DNA from: Anastatus disparis
Taxonomy: Eukaryota; Arthropoda; Insecta; Hymenoptera; Eupelmidae
Assembly: GCA_017163975.1 (NCBI GenBank)
Contig: JAFFSR010000264.1
Span: 6,482,501 to 6,546,500 of the forward strand
Length of the DNA: 64,000 nucleotides
Direction: 5' to 3'
Under the pieces are notes generated by a model. The model did no database searches and was not told the DNA's origin. It was given only the letters and a program-made list of their open reading frames with translations. Of the stretch, positions 1 to 10,830 are shown piece by piece. The position numbers and the translations under genes are program-made. The stretch's first letter is position 1; each line of letters opens with the position of its first letter.

Positions 1-851
1 ACATAAATATTATTAAAAAATAATATATCAAGTGATGGTAATAAAAAAAGTAATTCCCCTGGAATAAAAGTAATTCCTCTGTATCAGTATATTTTTTATC
101 TATCAGTTTTTCTGGGAATAACCTATGGACAGCTTGGCTACTTTGGGATATTGTTCTATTAGATATAACCATAAAAAACCTGAATAAAATTTTTAAAATG
201 AACACCTCTATTTTCTATTATTTCAAAATTTGAATGTGACCCGTTCGAATAGAATCACCCATATACACTTATAGAACCTTACTTCTTAAGTAAAGCTTGA
301 ATCTATAGTGGACAATCAACACTCATCACTTGAATCTTTTAGATGTACGGACTCAGGGGGGTTATTCTGTAAGTGTCTTACAAGCGACACAAGTTGCATT
401 GACCAATCAGAGAGTTGCATTGACCAATCACAGAGCTTCTTTAGGTCTACCTCGTTCGCGAGACAGTTACTAAATATGGCCCCAGCAATGAACTTAATTT
501 TACAATAATAAAAAATACACCAAAAATTGTGGAACCGTTTGCAATTTTTGCAATTTCAAATAAAAAAACTGCGTATTATTATTTTTTCCTAAAAAATATA
601 ATTATTACAGCTTTAAAGAAATGGCAGGTAACATGTTATTGACAGAATAAACGATTAGAGATAAAAAAAAAAACGATAAGAATCGTTCGTAAATTTATTG
701 CCAATTTTCATCATAATTTTATAATTTTGAAATTATCGCTAATGAAGTAATAATCGATAAAAATATTTTTCAACCCTCCGGGCTCAAAACGGTAATTTTG
801 CGCCCGCTGTAACGGGCGGAAAAGTACTGTTTTGCTTCTGTTGGATTAAAA
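1..851. other. AT-rich sequence, no gene recognised
   Basis: No coding similarity is visible. At about 392-435 a unit containing TTGCATTGACCAATCA occurs twice in tandem. Short open stretches here have no recognisable composition and are probably chance. Confidence 0.5.
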
Positions 852-987
852 AATAGTATATGCACCATGGGCGCGATCGAAAATTATGTCTCTCGTGTGA
901 ATTTGGGACCCTCGGTTCTCTCGGGCCATAAATTTACACTCGAGCCAAATTTTCCGATCTCGCACCCTTGGTACATAATATACTATT
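852..987. repeat. Short foldback (MITE-like)
   Basis: The ends AATAGTATA and TATACTATT are inverted copies. The similarity continues inward for about 60 bases on each side with mismatches (CACCATGGGCGCGATCG against a reverse copy of CGATCTCGCACCCTTGG). The element is more GC-rich than its surroundings. Size and structure suit a non-autonomous MITE, but the superfamily is unknown. An open stretch inside it is only the hairpin read in frame. Confidence 0.65.
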
Positions 988-1033
988 ATCAGCATCAGTT
1001 TATAAGAGCTATTCGCGCAGAAACTATGGCTCT

Positions 1034-1204
1034 AATTTATAGTCGTAGCTTGAGTATATAGAGTATGACTTAGAATTTAAGTATCGTTACTTCAGTTTCA
1101 GCTGTTACTTAAATTGACACTCAATTGAAGTAACAGCTGATACTCAAGTAACGGTACTCAAGTTTTAAGTCATACTTTAAACTTAAATCACGACTATGAA
1201 TTTG
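1034..1204. repeat. Imperfect ~170 bp inverted repeat
   Basis: Two arms of about 80 bases face each other across a few bases near 1118. AGTATGACTT at 1062 pairs with AAGTCATACT ending at 1176, and the outer TATAGTCGT pairs with ACGACTATG near 1190. There is no coding content. It is probably a small foldback element. Confidence 0.6.
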
Positions 1205-1748
1205 AGCCTATGTGCACATATACAACTAATAATAGCGCTGGATAAAGTATCTAAATGTTCAGACTTTGATTATATATACACCCATTTACTATCAGTCTAC
1301 TGACCGAGCTACCGATAATATAATCATAAAACTGAAATGACGCTCAATTCATTTCCGTGACCAAAACAAATAGAAACTCAATAATTGATGAATAAATCAA
1401 TTTGAAAATTATTTTAGCATCCAAAACTCAGTTTTGATCTACAAAAAAAAGAAAAAATTTGTTTATTTTAATGAATAATAAATTCGCAACCATGCCTTTG
1501 GTTTACGGAGTTGAATTTTCTTCTACGTAATCTACTATGTATTCCATTTGTCTACTTTGAAAAATAGACAACCCTTAAATTATTGTATCTTCGGTTCCAA
1601 ACGTCCTACAAAAGTTTTTGATCTTGCAACTAAAAGGTCTTGAAGAGGCGCTTCGCGCGCCCGAGACCAATTACTACTCAATCGACAAATATTAGCCTTG
1701 TTCATTTTCATCCTTCGTACACCCAAGTTACGTATGTAACTAATATAT
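1205..1748. other. AT-rich spacer
   Basis: No gene, RNA or clear repeat structure was seen in this stretch. Confidence 0.4.
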
Positions 1749-2436
1749 ATGGGACATTCTTTGTGAATTGGTACTCCTCCTTCTCCAAAATTGTAGTGGA
1801 CTAAAAAAATTGTATGACGGCTTAAAAACTTCCTTTTATCATCTAGTTTCAGATGCAGAGTGGCGTTTTCGAAAATTCAATATGGTGGCTCCAATATGGT
1901 GGCCAAAACTTGGGAAGTTCGTAAAATTTTTTTGAAATTTCATGATAACTCGCTCAGTTTTAAATTTTTCGTTTTTTTCTCACTAAAAATGATTAGAGCA
2001 CAAAATTTTACACAGAAATATGGTATTATAGTTAAGGTCAAACCACATTTTGAAGGTTATTTTTTGCAATCCTTATTTTGAATCGCTTGGCTATTATTTC
2101 GACTGAAAATGGATCTTGAATCAGTAAGCTCTCACATTCTTGAGATCGCCGCTTACGATCCTTATGTCTATACGATTTCAGCATGTTTCGGTTAAGGTCA
2201 AACGGAGGTCAAACACCTCAATTCGAATAATATAATTTTTTTTACTTCTGATTCTGAATGAACAGGAAATTCCACGTCGAGATAAGTTTGGATCTTATAG
2301 GGAAAAGTTCCTGTAAAGGTTATTTTAAGGTTACCCCGAGGTCAAATCCTTCTTTTGGTTTTCTCAACTGATATTTAGACTAAAAACGAGTCTCGGATAA
2401 TCGGATTTTACGAGTAAACTCAGATTTTTTTTAATG

Positions 2437-2835
2437 ATATTTAACATCTAATAAATGATATTCTTCTTTGTTAATATTTTAACCTCACTCTTCTATATTT
2501 TTTTCTTTGTTTAAATAATTTTCTCACTTACAATGCATACGCAAAAATTTTAGATTTTAGTTTTTATAATGTTAAACATCTAATAAGTGGTATTCTTCTT
2601 TGTTAAAATTTTAACCCTGCGCTTCTATTGTTTTTTCTCTGTATGAATAATATTCTCACTTACAATGCATATGTGGAAATTTTAGATTTTCGTTTTTATA
2701 ATATTAAACATCTAATAAGTGGTATTCTTCTTTGTTAAAATTTTAATCCCACTCTTCTATATTTTTTTCTTTGTTTAAATAATTTTCTTACTTTCAATGC
2801 TTACGCGAAAACTAGATCCTCGTTTTTATAATATT
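2437..2835. repeat. 131 bp tandem repeat, about three copies
   Basis: Units begin near 2439, 2570 and 2702, with a partial fourth near 2832. Each starts with a variant of TTAAACATCTAATAAGTGG and contains TTCTTCTTTGTT and CACTTACAATGCATA. It lies at the centre of the long-TIR element. Confidence 0.8.
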
Positions 2836-2963
2836 AAACATTTAACAAATTTATTTCATTCGTTGTAATATTATATTTTACACAGCGTGCGGGAATTTTT
2901 TTTCGCTATTCTAACCCTAAAATTGTAACTTTGTTGCTCTTTTTTGTCTCTCATGGCGAAAAA

Positions 2964-3085
2964 TACACTACGTAACTAGTATGGAAAGGCTCTTCTACGA
3001 AACTCGTTACGACCCTCACCTTCGGCTCAGGCCGTAAACTTCTCGTTTCGTAAATAAAGTTTTTCCATACTCGTTACGTAATGTA
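2964..3085. repeat. Inverted repeat inside the long-TIR element
   Basis: TACACTACGTAAC at the left pairs with GTTACGTAATGTA at the right. The arms continue through ACGAAAC and its complement, around a GC-rich centre near 3015-3035. It may be a small foldback inserted in the larger element. Confidence 0.55.
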
Positions 3086-3975
3086 CTATTTCCGCACGCT
3101 TTTTTCCGTGTGGGAATTTTTTTTCCGCACACTTTTTTTCGCGCGGGAATGGGGCACTTCCCGTACGGAAAATTGTGTGGGAAATCAAACTTCTCGCACG
3201 CCGTGTGGAGAAATATTTTACATCTATTTGTTTCAACAAAATATTTATTTTAAACATATTATTTTTTATAGTAAAATTCGCAAATACTCATACGGTCAAT
3301 TATTTTTATAGATTACTTACCTTTTAAGTTGAGTCTCAGATATACTACTATTACTGCAGGCTACTTTCTTAATATATTTATTTTATTAAGGTCAAACTAT
3401 CAACATCAGAATATATGTTCGCAAATTATGAGATCCAAACTTATCTCGACGTGGAATTTTCTGTTTATTCAGAATCAGAAGTAAAAAAGATTATATTATT
3501 CGAATTAAGGTTTTTGACCTCGGTTTGACCTTAACCGAAACATGCTGAAATCGTATGAACATGAGGATCGTAAGTGGCGGTCTCAAGAATGTGAGAGCTT
3601 ACTGATTCAAGATCCGTTTTCAGTCAAAATAATAGCTAAGCGATTCAAAATAAGGATTGCAAAAAATAACTTTCAAAATGTGGTTTGACTTTGACTATTA
3701 TACCATATTTTTATGTAAAATTTTGTGCTCTATTCATTTTTAGTGAGAAACAAACGAAATATTTAAAACTGAGCGAGTTATCATGAAATTTTGAAAAATT
3801 TTTACGAATTTCCCAAGTTTTGGCCACCATATTGGAGCCACCATATTGAATTTTCGAAAACGCCACCCTGCATCTGAAACTAGATGATAAAAGGAAGATT
3901 TTAAGCCGTTACACAATTTTTTTAGTCTACTAGAATTTTGAAGAAGGGGGGGCATTGATTAAAAAAGAATGTCCC

Positions 3976-3977
<2 letters not shown>

Positions 3978-4021
<44 letters not shown>
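3978..4021. repeat. (TA)n microsatellite
   Basis: An uninterrupted TA run directly abuts the right end of the long-TIR element. Confidence 0.9.
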
Positions 4022-4023
<2 letters not shown>

Positions 4024-4029
4024 TCTAGT

Positions 4030-4984
4030 ATAATATGTTTTTTCTATAAGAGCCTGTTATGTTCCTCCTAAAGATGATAAAGGGACAGAAAGAAAGTTAC
4101 TTGCTTATGAAAGCTAATTTATATTGTTTTTCAGTAAACACATTATGCTTTTGAGGACGTATAATTTATTATTCTCCATGCAATACAATTTTATTTCGTA
4201 TACATTGCAAGTAGTCATCAAAAGTGATTGTGTATTCGACAACACCAATCTTAACACCTTTAACTTTTTTCATTTTATCCTGTGCTTCTATTCGTACTCA
4301 ATAAATTTTACTACGTAAACCTACAAATTCTGTTATAATCTTCCCATTGCTCTCATCTTTCATTAAACCTACTATCTTTTTGTTAATTTGTTATTATATT
4401 CATACATATATATTTATACTTTCTGTTAGCCTGCGCATACCTATTGGAACACTGACTGATGCCACCTCTTATTCCACGCTCAACAAACAACACCTGATCA
4501 ATGTCAGTTAGCAATTCTAACTCTATTTTCGTATATTTAAGCATAGCATCCCAAGTAAATCTAGAAGCTGTGTAGTAATAAGCTGAATCCAAATCGTACG
4601 TACTTAAACAATTGTTCCGAAAATTTTCAACTAATAATAATACATCTGTTTTGAGATACAAATCTGAATATTCACGTAAATTTGATATATTGAATTCTTT
4701 CCAAACAGTTTTAGCGTGTTGATAGTCTTTATCAGATATATTACTGTTATTTAAATTGCTATGGAATTCATCTTTTGATGGAAGTTTTGAATCATTGAGT
4801 TTATTCACAGAATTCGAGTATTCGTATGGAAAGATACCTTTCCATTTGAGCAGATTAAACTTATCTTCCGTCAAAGGCGTTTGCTTAGTAAATTCCAATT
4901 TTAAAATATTAATTTCTGTAAGATATGAAGCTAATTTATCCAAAGATGATAACATAAATCGGAAAGAATCGATAAACCTGAAGT
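4030..4984 (-). pseudogene. Polinton/Maverick-type DNA polymerase B, internally deleted
   Basis: The minus strand encodes two separated parts of a protein-primed family B polymerase of the Polinton (Maverick) type. The first part, 4984 down to about 4395, contains [19 protein letters not shown] and [10 protein letters not shown], which are typical of the region between the exonuclease and palm domains. The second part, about 4380 down to 4100, contains [18 protein letters not shown] and TITFDDYLQC, typical of the carboxy-terminal end. The palm motifs that should lie between them are missing, so an internal deletion joins the two near 4385. The last third has in-frame stops. The upstream end breaks at the hairpin repeat starting at 4998. 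No other Polinton genes (integrase, capsid, ATPase) were found nearby. The family call is strong; the copy is inactive. Confidence 0.88.
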
Positions 4985-4997
4985 TAATATCACTATT

Positions 4998-6620
4998 GCT
5001 TTCTCATAGAGAAAGCATTGTATCGGCCAAAAAAATTATTTGCTATTTTTTCATTAATTTGTACATATTTGGTCTCAGGGAGTTGAAAAAAGTGATTTTT
5101 TAGAAAATGTTTGTATGTATGTGTGTATTTGTGTATTCAGTAAGCCAACTGGATCTCGAAAACTACTCGATGGATTTTTTTCAAATTTTTCATAGAATTT
5201 ATTTTTTTGTCTAACTCTGCGGGAAGCCATTGAGAATAGGTTTTCTTAGTGTAGTTTTAATTTCAGAGGCATTTATAAGAAAAAAAAATTCGATTCTTTA
5301 TTTTATTGGTATTTTTCATAAACTATCTGATGAATCTGCTTAAAAATTTGCATGGAAATAATTTTTGATTTCCAAAATAAAATAAACTTCTGAAAATTGA
5401 TTTCCTTAGCGTAGTTTTAATTTTAGAGCATTTTGAAGTTTTTGAAAAAATGTTTGTATTTATTTAGTAAATTAGACCTCGAAAAGTAATCGATGGATTT
5501 GCTTCAAATTTTCTATACAATTTATTTTTTTGATTAACTAGTGCAGAAACTATTGAAAATTGGTCGACTTAGAATAGTTTTTTTGAAATGGCTACTTAAA
5601 AAATTTTTTTAATTTTATATTTTTTATTTTTTTGAAATTTTACGTAAACTACTTTATGAATTTTCTTAAAAATTTTCATGGAAATTATTTTCGATCGCCA
5701 AATTAAAATAAACTTTTGAAAACTGATTTTCTTAGTGCAGTTTTAATTTTAGAACATTTTGAATTTTTGAAAAAAATGTTTGTATTTATTTTGTTACTTA
5801 AATATCGAAAAGTACTCGATGGATTTGCATCCAATTGTACATATCATTTATTTTTGAAGCTATGCTTCTTATGCATAGTTAGGCTGGCAGGGGTTTAACA
5901 GATAAAAACCGACCCGTCACGAAAATGACGCTCTAACACTACTTTGAGTTTACTATGTATGTGTATACACATCATACTCATTGACGCTACGAATATACAC
6001 ACACTTATATTCTTTATTCTCTGTTACTTTATTTAGGATTGTGCGTGTATATATTCGTTACTCAAAGTAGATGTGTGTGTTGTATGTACTACGGTTGATA
6101 TTGACGTATCACATTACAATCACTTATATATTCTTTGCCCTTTCTCTTTCTTTCATTTTCTCTCATATGCTCACTTTGTTTATAAATATGTGCGTACTTT
6201 TAAATATGAGCAGCAGAGAAAAAGAAAAAGAGAAGCTAATACCTATAATATTTAATATCTATCTGTATTTCTTTAGTTGCGGCGCACTTTTTTTATTTTA
6301 AAACAAATAATTAATTCTAATAAAAAAAATTATTCTAATTTTCACAAGTGTTACACTTCTGAATTTATTGATATATTAATATTTTTTTCTAATTAATAAT
6401 AAAGCGAGCTAAATATTACCAACTTAAATTTAAAATAAATTATAATTTTTGCAAGTTCCGCACTACCTAGTTTCTTTATATATAGTAGAAGCATAGCTTC
6501 TGTCAGCTAGTCCTCACGACTGCCACATTAGTTTTTATATTGACTAGTACGGAAGCTATTGAAAATTAGTTTTTTTAGTGTAGTTTTAATTTTAGAGCTT
6601 TAAGAAAACATAAAGTGAAC
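4998..6620 (+). repeat. Hairpin-started repeat family, copy 1
   Basis: The copy starts with the hairpin GCTTTCTCATAGAGAAAGC, then a segment shared with the copies at 34011 (plus) and about 32153 (minus), including TTCATTAATTTGTACATATTTG. Downstream the sequence is a chain of degenerate ~200-230 bp units, each with a CGATGGATTTGCTTCAAATTTT-like block and a TTTTCTTAGTGTAGTTTTAATTTT-like block (shortened here). It is interrupted by an insertion at about 5856-6538 and fades near 6620. No coding function is seen. The polymerase fragment ends where this copy begins. Confidence 0.7.
5856..6538. mobile_element. ~0.68 kb insertion with 13 bp inverted ends
   Basis: GAAGCTATGCTTC at 5856 is the reverse complement of GAAGCATAGCTTC at 6488-6500. 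The host repeat is interrupted between its TTATTTTT block and its TGACTAGTACGGAAGC block, so the insertion limits can be placed by comparison with intact units elsewhere. The right side carries about 38 extra bases beyond the inverted end. The interior holds a second inverted pair (ACTACTTTGAG near 5940 and CTCAAAGTAG near 6062). No transposase is visible. Confidence 0.6.
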
Positions 6621-7390
6621 ATAAATAATTCAGGTTTCCGATTAGAAATGTAAATACGGGAAACATCCATCCCGGATCCGTATCCTGAAGATAATATTCC
6701 GGTACCGATGCGGAATCGAATTATTACCTTATTTGGGTGTGTCACCAGGGAAGGTTGCGTACTCTGTTAGAATACCTGATTTCAGTTTTGCTATTCAGGA
6801 TTATGACAGGACCGGAGTAGGACAGTCTGAACCCTGGTAGAAAATTAAGGATAAGATATGCTCAGATAACTAACTGTTGGCTATATCTCGTCGCTACGCA
6901 GTCGCAATAAGTGACCGATAAATACACGATAATATATTAAAGACTACAGAGTTGATATAAAATATAATCACTAAAATAATTAAAATTTTTTTCTTCTGAT
7001 TTGAAATAAATTATAAATATTATAATATTCATTATTACAATTCATATGAGTTGTAAATAATTTTCAATTAAAATCGTTTATAGAAAGCGAATCTGTATAT
7101 ATACATGCTGCCCACGATGGCGCCCGTTTGTACAATCGTACAATATATCCTGTAGTTGCGAATACTGAATGTTAGCTGCACGCGCATCACTCGACGTTTC
7201 GTCTTCTATAAGCATCTATCTTCATCACTGTATGTGCAGGTTAGATTGACTTAACTTAGCTTTAAAATTATTAAAGATACATATACTGTTATTGTAATAG
7301 CGTCAACATTTTCTGTTCTTTATTCTCTAACTTAAATTTATTTGCGAACATACACAGTATGATTATCAATAAAATATCCATGTAAAATCA
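6621..7390. other. Unassigned sequence
   Basis: Partly higher GC than its neighbours (about 6650-6930 and 7100-7240), with no readable frame or family recognised. It could hold old transposon remains. Confidence 0.4.
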
Positions 7391-7810
7391 GTGAGTGCGA
7401 AGTGCGAGTGAGCGAGTGCATATGGAAACTTAGTGTGAGAGAATACACTGTAAAAAAAATAGGGAGAAATCACTTCTTTGGTCGACGATTTCAATGCGAC
7501 CATGCACCGTCGATGTTATTTAACATCGTTGAAGCGCGAAATCTAACTGATTTAATCTAAAAATCATGTGTTCAGTTTATGTGAAATCACGCAAAGCACG
7601 TTAAAATGTCGCCGTTGAACGAAGTTAAATAACCTCGACGGTGCATGGTCGCATTGAAATCGTCGACCAACGACGTGATTCCCCACTACTTTTTTACAGT
7701 GTATGACTGTCCGTTTAGGAACTGTAAAGGAAACAAGGAGTGAACAGTCTTTCTCTTTCTCACTAACTGTGTTCCCATATGCGTGCTCACTCGCACTTTG
7801 TAATATGCTG
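7391..7810. repeat. Inverted repeat split by a MITE
   Basis: A left arm at about 7391-7443 (AAGTGCGAGTGAGCGAGTGCATATGG region) pairs with a right arm at about 7749-7810 containing CATATGCGTGCTCACTCGCAC. The pair surrounds the TA-flanked MITE at 7446-7701, so the MITE probably entered the loop of an older foldback. Confidence 0.6.
7446..7701. mobile_element. 256 bp MITE with CACTG ends and TA duplication
   Basis: Ends are CACTGTAAAAAA and TTTTTTACAGTG, with TA on both sides (7444-7445 and 7702-7703). The arms, about 75 bases each, include GTCGACGATTTCAATGCGAC and its complement. TA duplication and CACTG ends suggest mobilisation by a Tc1/mariner-type transposase, which is inference. No coding sequence. 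Confidence 0.82.
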
Positions 7811-8645
7811 TTTATGAATATAGTATAATTCAACATTAACCATATTCTCCCGATACCATCGCGATAATTCGTTAAGAATAATGAAGGTTTATCGCGATAT
7901 CTAAAAGCATATGATCGCGACTGCCCATAAAATACGGGACGATATACTGAAAATATGCTCAACTTTCTACCAGGGAAGTATAAAGAAGTATGTAGAAAAG
8001 CACAAATGTAAATTGTGCGCTTTAGTCCAAATTAATTTACTAAAGCAAGTTAAGTTTTTTAAAAGGGTAAAATGTTGAATAAAAAGATTGAGGTATGAAT
8101 ATAAAATACTCTAATAAGATTGAGTTAAGGAGTGACAAACGGAGCGAGATGTGTTCGCTGTGAAGGTAGAAAAGATTCTGACGTTTTGCAAAATATTTCT
8201 TAAATAGTTTCTATGGAATTTTCAGTTAAGACAAGAAAAAGGTTTTTTATTGTACAGAGAAAGTTTTACAATGAGATTAAGGATTAACGGAAAATCCCGA
8301 GCGGTCAACATATGGCGTTGTTTTTAATTTTCATCGGTCGCTCTATTCGTCATAAATATATTTATTTTTATTACTAGTACAGAAAAAGAGTGCCTCTTTG
8401 CAGAGGTTCGTACAATGGTTCATTTATTTGTATTTGCAACATATTAAATCCCTTTTTTAAATCGCTTCAACATCTTTTACACATATTGTTAAATATAAGA
8501 AAATATTAAGAAAAATATTTTTAACTCTAAACGTTGAATACATTTGAAAATATTAACAATCAAATTAATACTAAGATACATTATGACTTATTTTATATTA
8601 TTATTTATGAATGACAAATCATGAAAACATATGCTTATACATAAT
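7811..8645. other. AT-rich region, possible remains of a BEL/Pao LTR
   Basis: It follows the polypurine tract of the minus-strand BEL/Pao element, so its right part is where the 3' LTR should be. No matching copy was found beyond the gag end, so LTR limits cannot be set. Confidence 0.35.
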
Positions 8646-8660
8646 TCTCCCCCCGTTGAG
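8646..8660 (-). promoter_or_regulatory. Polypurine tract of the BEL/Pao element
   Basis: On the minus strand this reads CTCAACGGGGGGAGA, directly downstream of the integrase end. That is the place and composition expected for the plus-strand primer of an LTR retrotransposon. Confidence 0.6.
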
Positions 8661-8732
8661 AGAGTAACGATCAACCATTCATTTATTCAACTCTGTTATT
8701 TTAATTGTCTATAGGAAGAACTGCTATTTTCG

Positions 8733-9110
8733 TTACTGGTCTCTTTTTGAGTCCGTCTTGAGTTTTGATGAAATAGTACGAATAATATTGTCACTACCTG
8801 GAAAAACTTTTTTAATTCTACCCGTTTTCCATTGCATACTGGGCATATTATCTTCTTTTATTAGTACCAATAGTCCTGGTTTTATTTCTGCGTTATTGGT
8901 ATGTTTTTTGTAATGAATGTTTAGTGAAGTTAAATATTCTTTGTGCCAGCATTGCCAGAACTCTTGTTTGATTTTTGTTATGTTTTTCCAAGCGTTGAGT
9001 CGAATAATAGGGATTTTTGTATAATCGTTTTCAGGTATGCTTTTCAATGAATCACCAATAAGAAAATGCCCGGGAGTGAGAGCAGCAAGGTCGTTTATGT
9101 CTGATGACAT
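8733..9110 (-). pseudogene. BEL/Pao integrase C-terminal domain
   Basis: This 125-residue segment matches the domain after the catalytic core of Pao integrases. LTPGHFLIGDSL near residue 11, the W-rich KQEFWQCWHKEYLTSL segment, and GLLVLIKEDNMP followed by WKTGRI are all typical. It is separated from the core segment at 9137 by a stop, so the polyprotein is broken. Such a domain would bind DNA during integration. It ends about 70 bases before the polypurine tract. Confidence 0.88.
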
Positions 9111-9385
9111 TTGTGTTAAGGGTCGTGAGTTTAATCTTACAGTGAGTTTATTAATATTGCCTCTACTTCAATAGAAAACGTTGAGAACTCTGCTAGTGTA
9201 AATATTTTGTCGTATGCGACTCTTTTAAATTGATGTTTGAATTGTTTCGCCATTATTTCCCATAAACCACAAAAATTTGGTGCTTTAGGAGGAATAAAGT
9301 ACCATTGTATTTTGTTGGCGTTTGCAAAGTTCTCAAGGCTTTCGATTAAATCTTTTGATTTTAATAAAGAATATAATTCTTTTAA

Positions 9386-9756
9386 GAGGAGACACAAGTA
9401 AAACACACAAAAAATGAGGTTTTTTAGTTTTAACTTTTGATCCGTAGCACCTACAACGTTATCCATGCGTAATGTTGTTCAAAATCATCTAAAGAATTTA
9501 TAAAAAAATTTTCAGCTCGAAATATTAAAAACTGTGGGACTAGTTCCATTTTAACGACTGCTCGATTCAGTGATAAATGAGGAAGCGTTAAAATGGAACT
9601 AGTTCCACAGTTTTTAATATTTCGAGCTGAAATTTTTTTTATAGATTCTTTAGATGATTTTGAACAACATTGCGCATGGATAACATTGCAGGTGCTACGG
9701 ATCAAAAGTTAAAACTAAAAAACCTCATTTTTTGTGTGTTTTACTTGTATCTCCCC
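9386..9756. mobile_element. TTAA-flanked foldback 1 (371 bp)
   Basis: Nearly the whole element is one hairpin centred near 9575. The left arm starts GAGGAGACACAAGTAAAACA. The right arm ends as its complement with CTCCCC. TTAA flanks it at 9382-9385 and 9757-9760. Loop sequence is about 20 bases. TTAA duplication is used by piggyBac and Kolobok transposases; the purine-rich ends suit Kolobok slightly better, but this is a guess. An open stretch here is only the palindrome read through. Confidence 0.85.
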
Positions 9757-9760
9757 TTAA

Positions 9761-10141
9761 GAGGAGGTCACGTATCTCTGTCCTTTTCTAATTAAAGAAT
9801 CAAGATTTTCACAGAAACTAATAGCTTTAGCAAAAAATAAAGAGAAAGCCGCATCTCATATCAAAAAAAGCAATATTTTCTTTGATAAGAAAGAATTAAT
9901 TTTATTGCTTTGTTTTCAAGAAATCCTTGAAAAACTTAAATCATAGAGGTTAGGGTGGACAATTTCGTTTTTCAAGGTTTTCTTGAGAACGAAGCAATAA
10001 AATTAATTCTTTCTCATCAAAGAAAATATTGCTTTTTTTGATACAAGATGCGGCTTTCTCTTCATTTTTTGCTAAAGTTAGTAGTTTTTGTAAAAAAATC
10101 ATTTCTTTGATTAGAAAAGGACAGAGATACGTGACCTCCTC
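9761..10141. mobile_element. TTAA-flanked foldback 2 (381 bp)
   Basis: A second hairpin centred near 9950 starts GAGGAGGTCACGTATCTCTG and ends with the matching CACGTGA-type complement ...GTGACCTCCTC (10132-10141 region). It shares the TTAA at 9757-9760 with foldback 1 and has its own at 10142-10145. The arm sequences differ from foldback 1 except for the GAGGAG start, so the two are related in ends but not in body. Confidence 0.85.
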
Positions 10142-10317
10142 TTAATTCATTATTTGCGCCAGTAAAATTTGTCCTGTTATCAGAATAGATAGAATCTGGG
10201 AGTCCTCGTCTAGCTACAAATCATTTTAAAGCGCTTAAAAACGCTTCAGCAGACATCTTCTACAACTTCGATATGTATTGCTTTTATTACCATGCAGACG
10301 AATATGGCCACGTAACA

Positions 10318-10830
10318 TTTGATAAATTTTTTAAATGATAATGTTTAATTATCAAGTCAGTAATATGGTGGTTGCGAGGTAAAATAATGGGATTGCGTGA
10401 CGAAAAAGAAATTATCGCTTTTTTTAATTCTACCACCGATCCGCATAATACCGTTTTCGTCAATAAAAGGATCTAAACGTGCTAATTGATTTTTCTCTGC
10501 CAAAGATTGTTTTTTCTCTAGCAGTTCAACTTCTTGATGAAAAGTTAAATTTTGTACAAATTAAACTATTTTCTTTTCCGCTCGTTGTAATTCGTCAAAG
10601 GTAAAATTTCCTGATTTTCTATACCTTTTAACAAATCTAAGACATAGTGCGATAACGCGAATTAATTTTGAAAATGATGAGCAATTTTTAAACGATTTAG
10701 TAAAATTATTTAAGTGAGGATTGATAACCAAGCAGTGAATTTTTCGTTTTTCTGGTAATTGATCTATTCCCGGAATCGAAGATTTAGGCCACAATAATTC
10801 ATGCTTTTGTAGCCAAGCAGGTCCGTGTAA
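10318..10830 (-). pseudogene. BEL/Pao RNase H-integrase linker with deletion
   Basis: It continues the frame of the RT segment after a stop at about 10829. LLWPKSSIPGIDQLPE, then SKLIRVIALCLRFVKRY, then DELQRAEKKIV are typical of the Pao linker. A second in-frame stop (TAA) sits at 10561. Downstream come IDENGIMRIGGRIKK and NHHITDLIIKHYH, the start of the integrase zinc-binding domain. That domain is then cut off near 10318, and the frame resumes inside the catalytic core, so roughly a hundred residues are missing. Confidence 0.85.

Larger units (their letters stand above)
1749..3977. mobile_element. 2.2 kb element with ~550 bp terminal inverted repeats
   Basis: The left end ATGGGACATTCTTT is mirrored by AAAGAATGTCCCAT at 3964-3977. 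Inverted similarity continues inward to about 2300 on the left and 3430 on the right, including a shared stretch with GGTGGCTCCAATATGGTGGCC and one with CACGTCGAGATAAGTTTGGAT. The flanks are TA-rich, so a TA target is possible but cannot be read exactly. The interior holds 131 bp tandem repeats and a smaller inverted repeat, with no transposase. I read it as a non-autonomous foldback-type DNA transposon. Confidence 0.75.
9137..10317 (-). pseudogene. BEL/Pao integrase core, split by two foldbacks
   Basis: The 5' part (about 10317 down to 10146) includes YVAIFVC, AIHIEVV, RRGLPDSIYSD and TNFTGANNEL, the beginning of the catalytic core. The 3' part (9381 down to 9137) includes NKIQWYFIPPKAPNFCGLWE, with the conserved glutamate. 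Between them lie two TTAA-flanked foldbacks. The codons on either side meet in frame if these and one TTAA are left out, so the insertion was precise. The first core residue region is damaged by a deletion just upstream, at about 10318. Integrase would join element DNA to the genome; this copy cannot. Confidence 0.88.

Noticed and set aside
6071..6301. 76-codon hydrophobic frame
   Set aside because: Overlapping frames in AT-rich sequence inside an insertion with inverted ends; no conserved features.
9451..9705. 84-codon open stretch on the minus strand
   Set aside because: It runs through both arms of foldback 1, so it is the hairpin read through and begins and ends with mirrored sequence.
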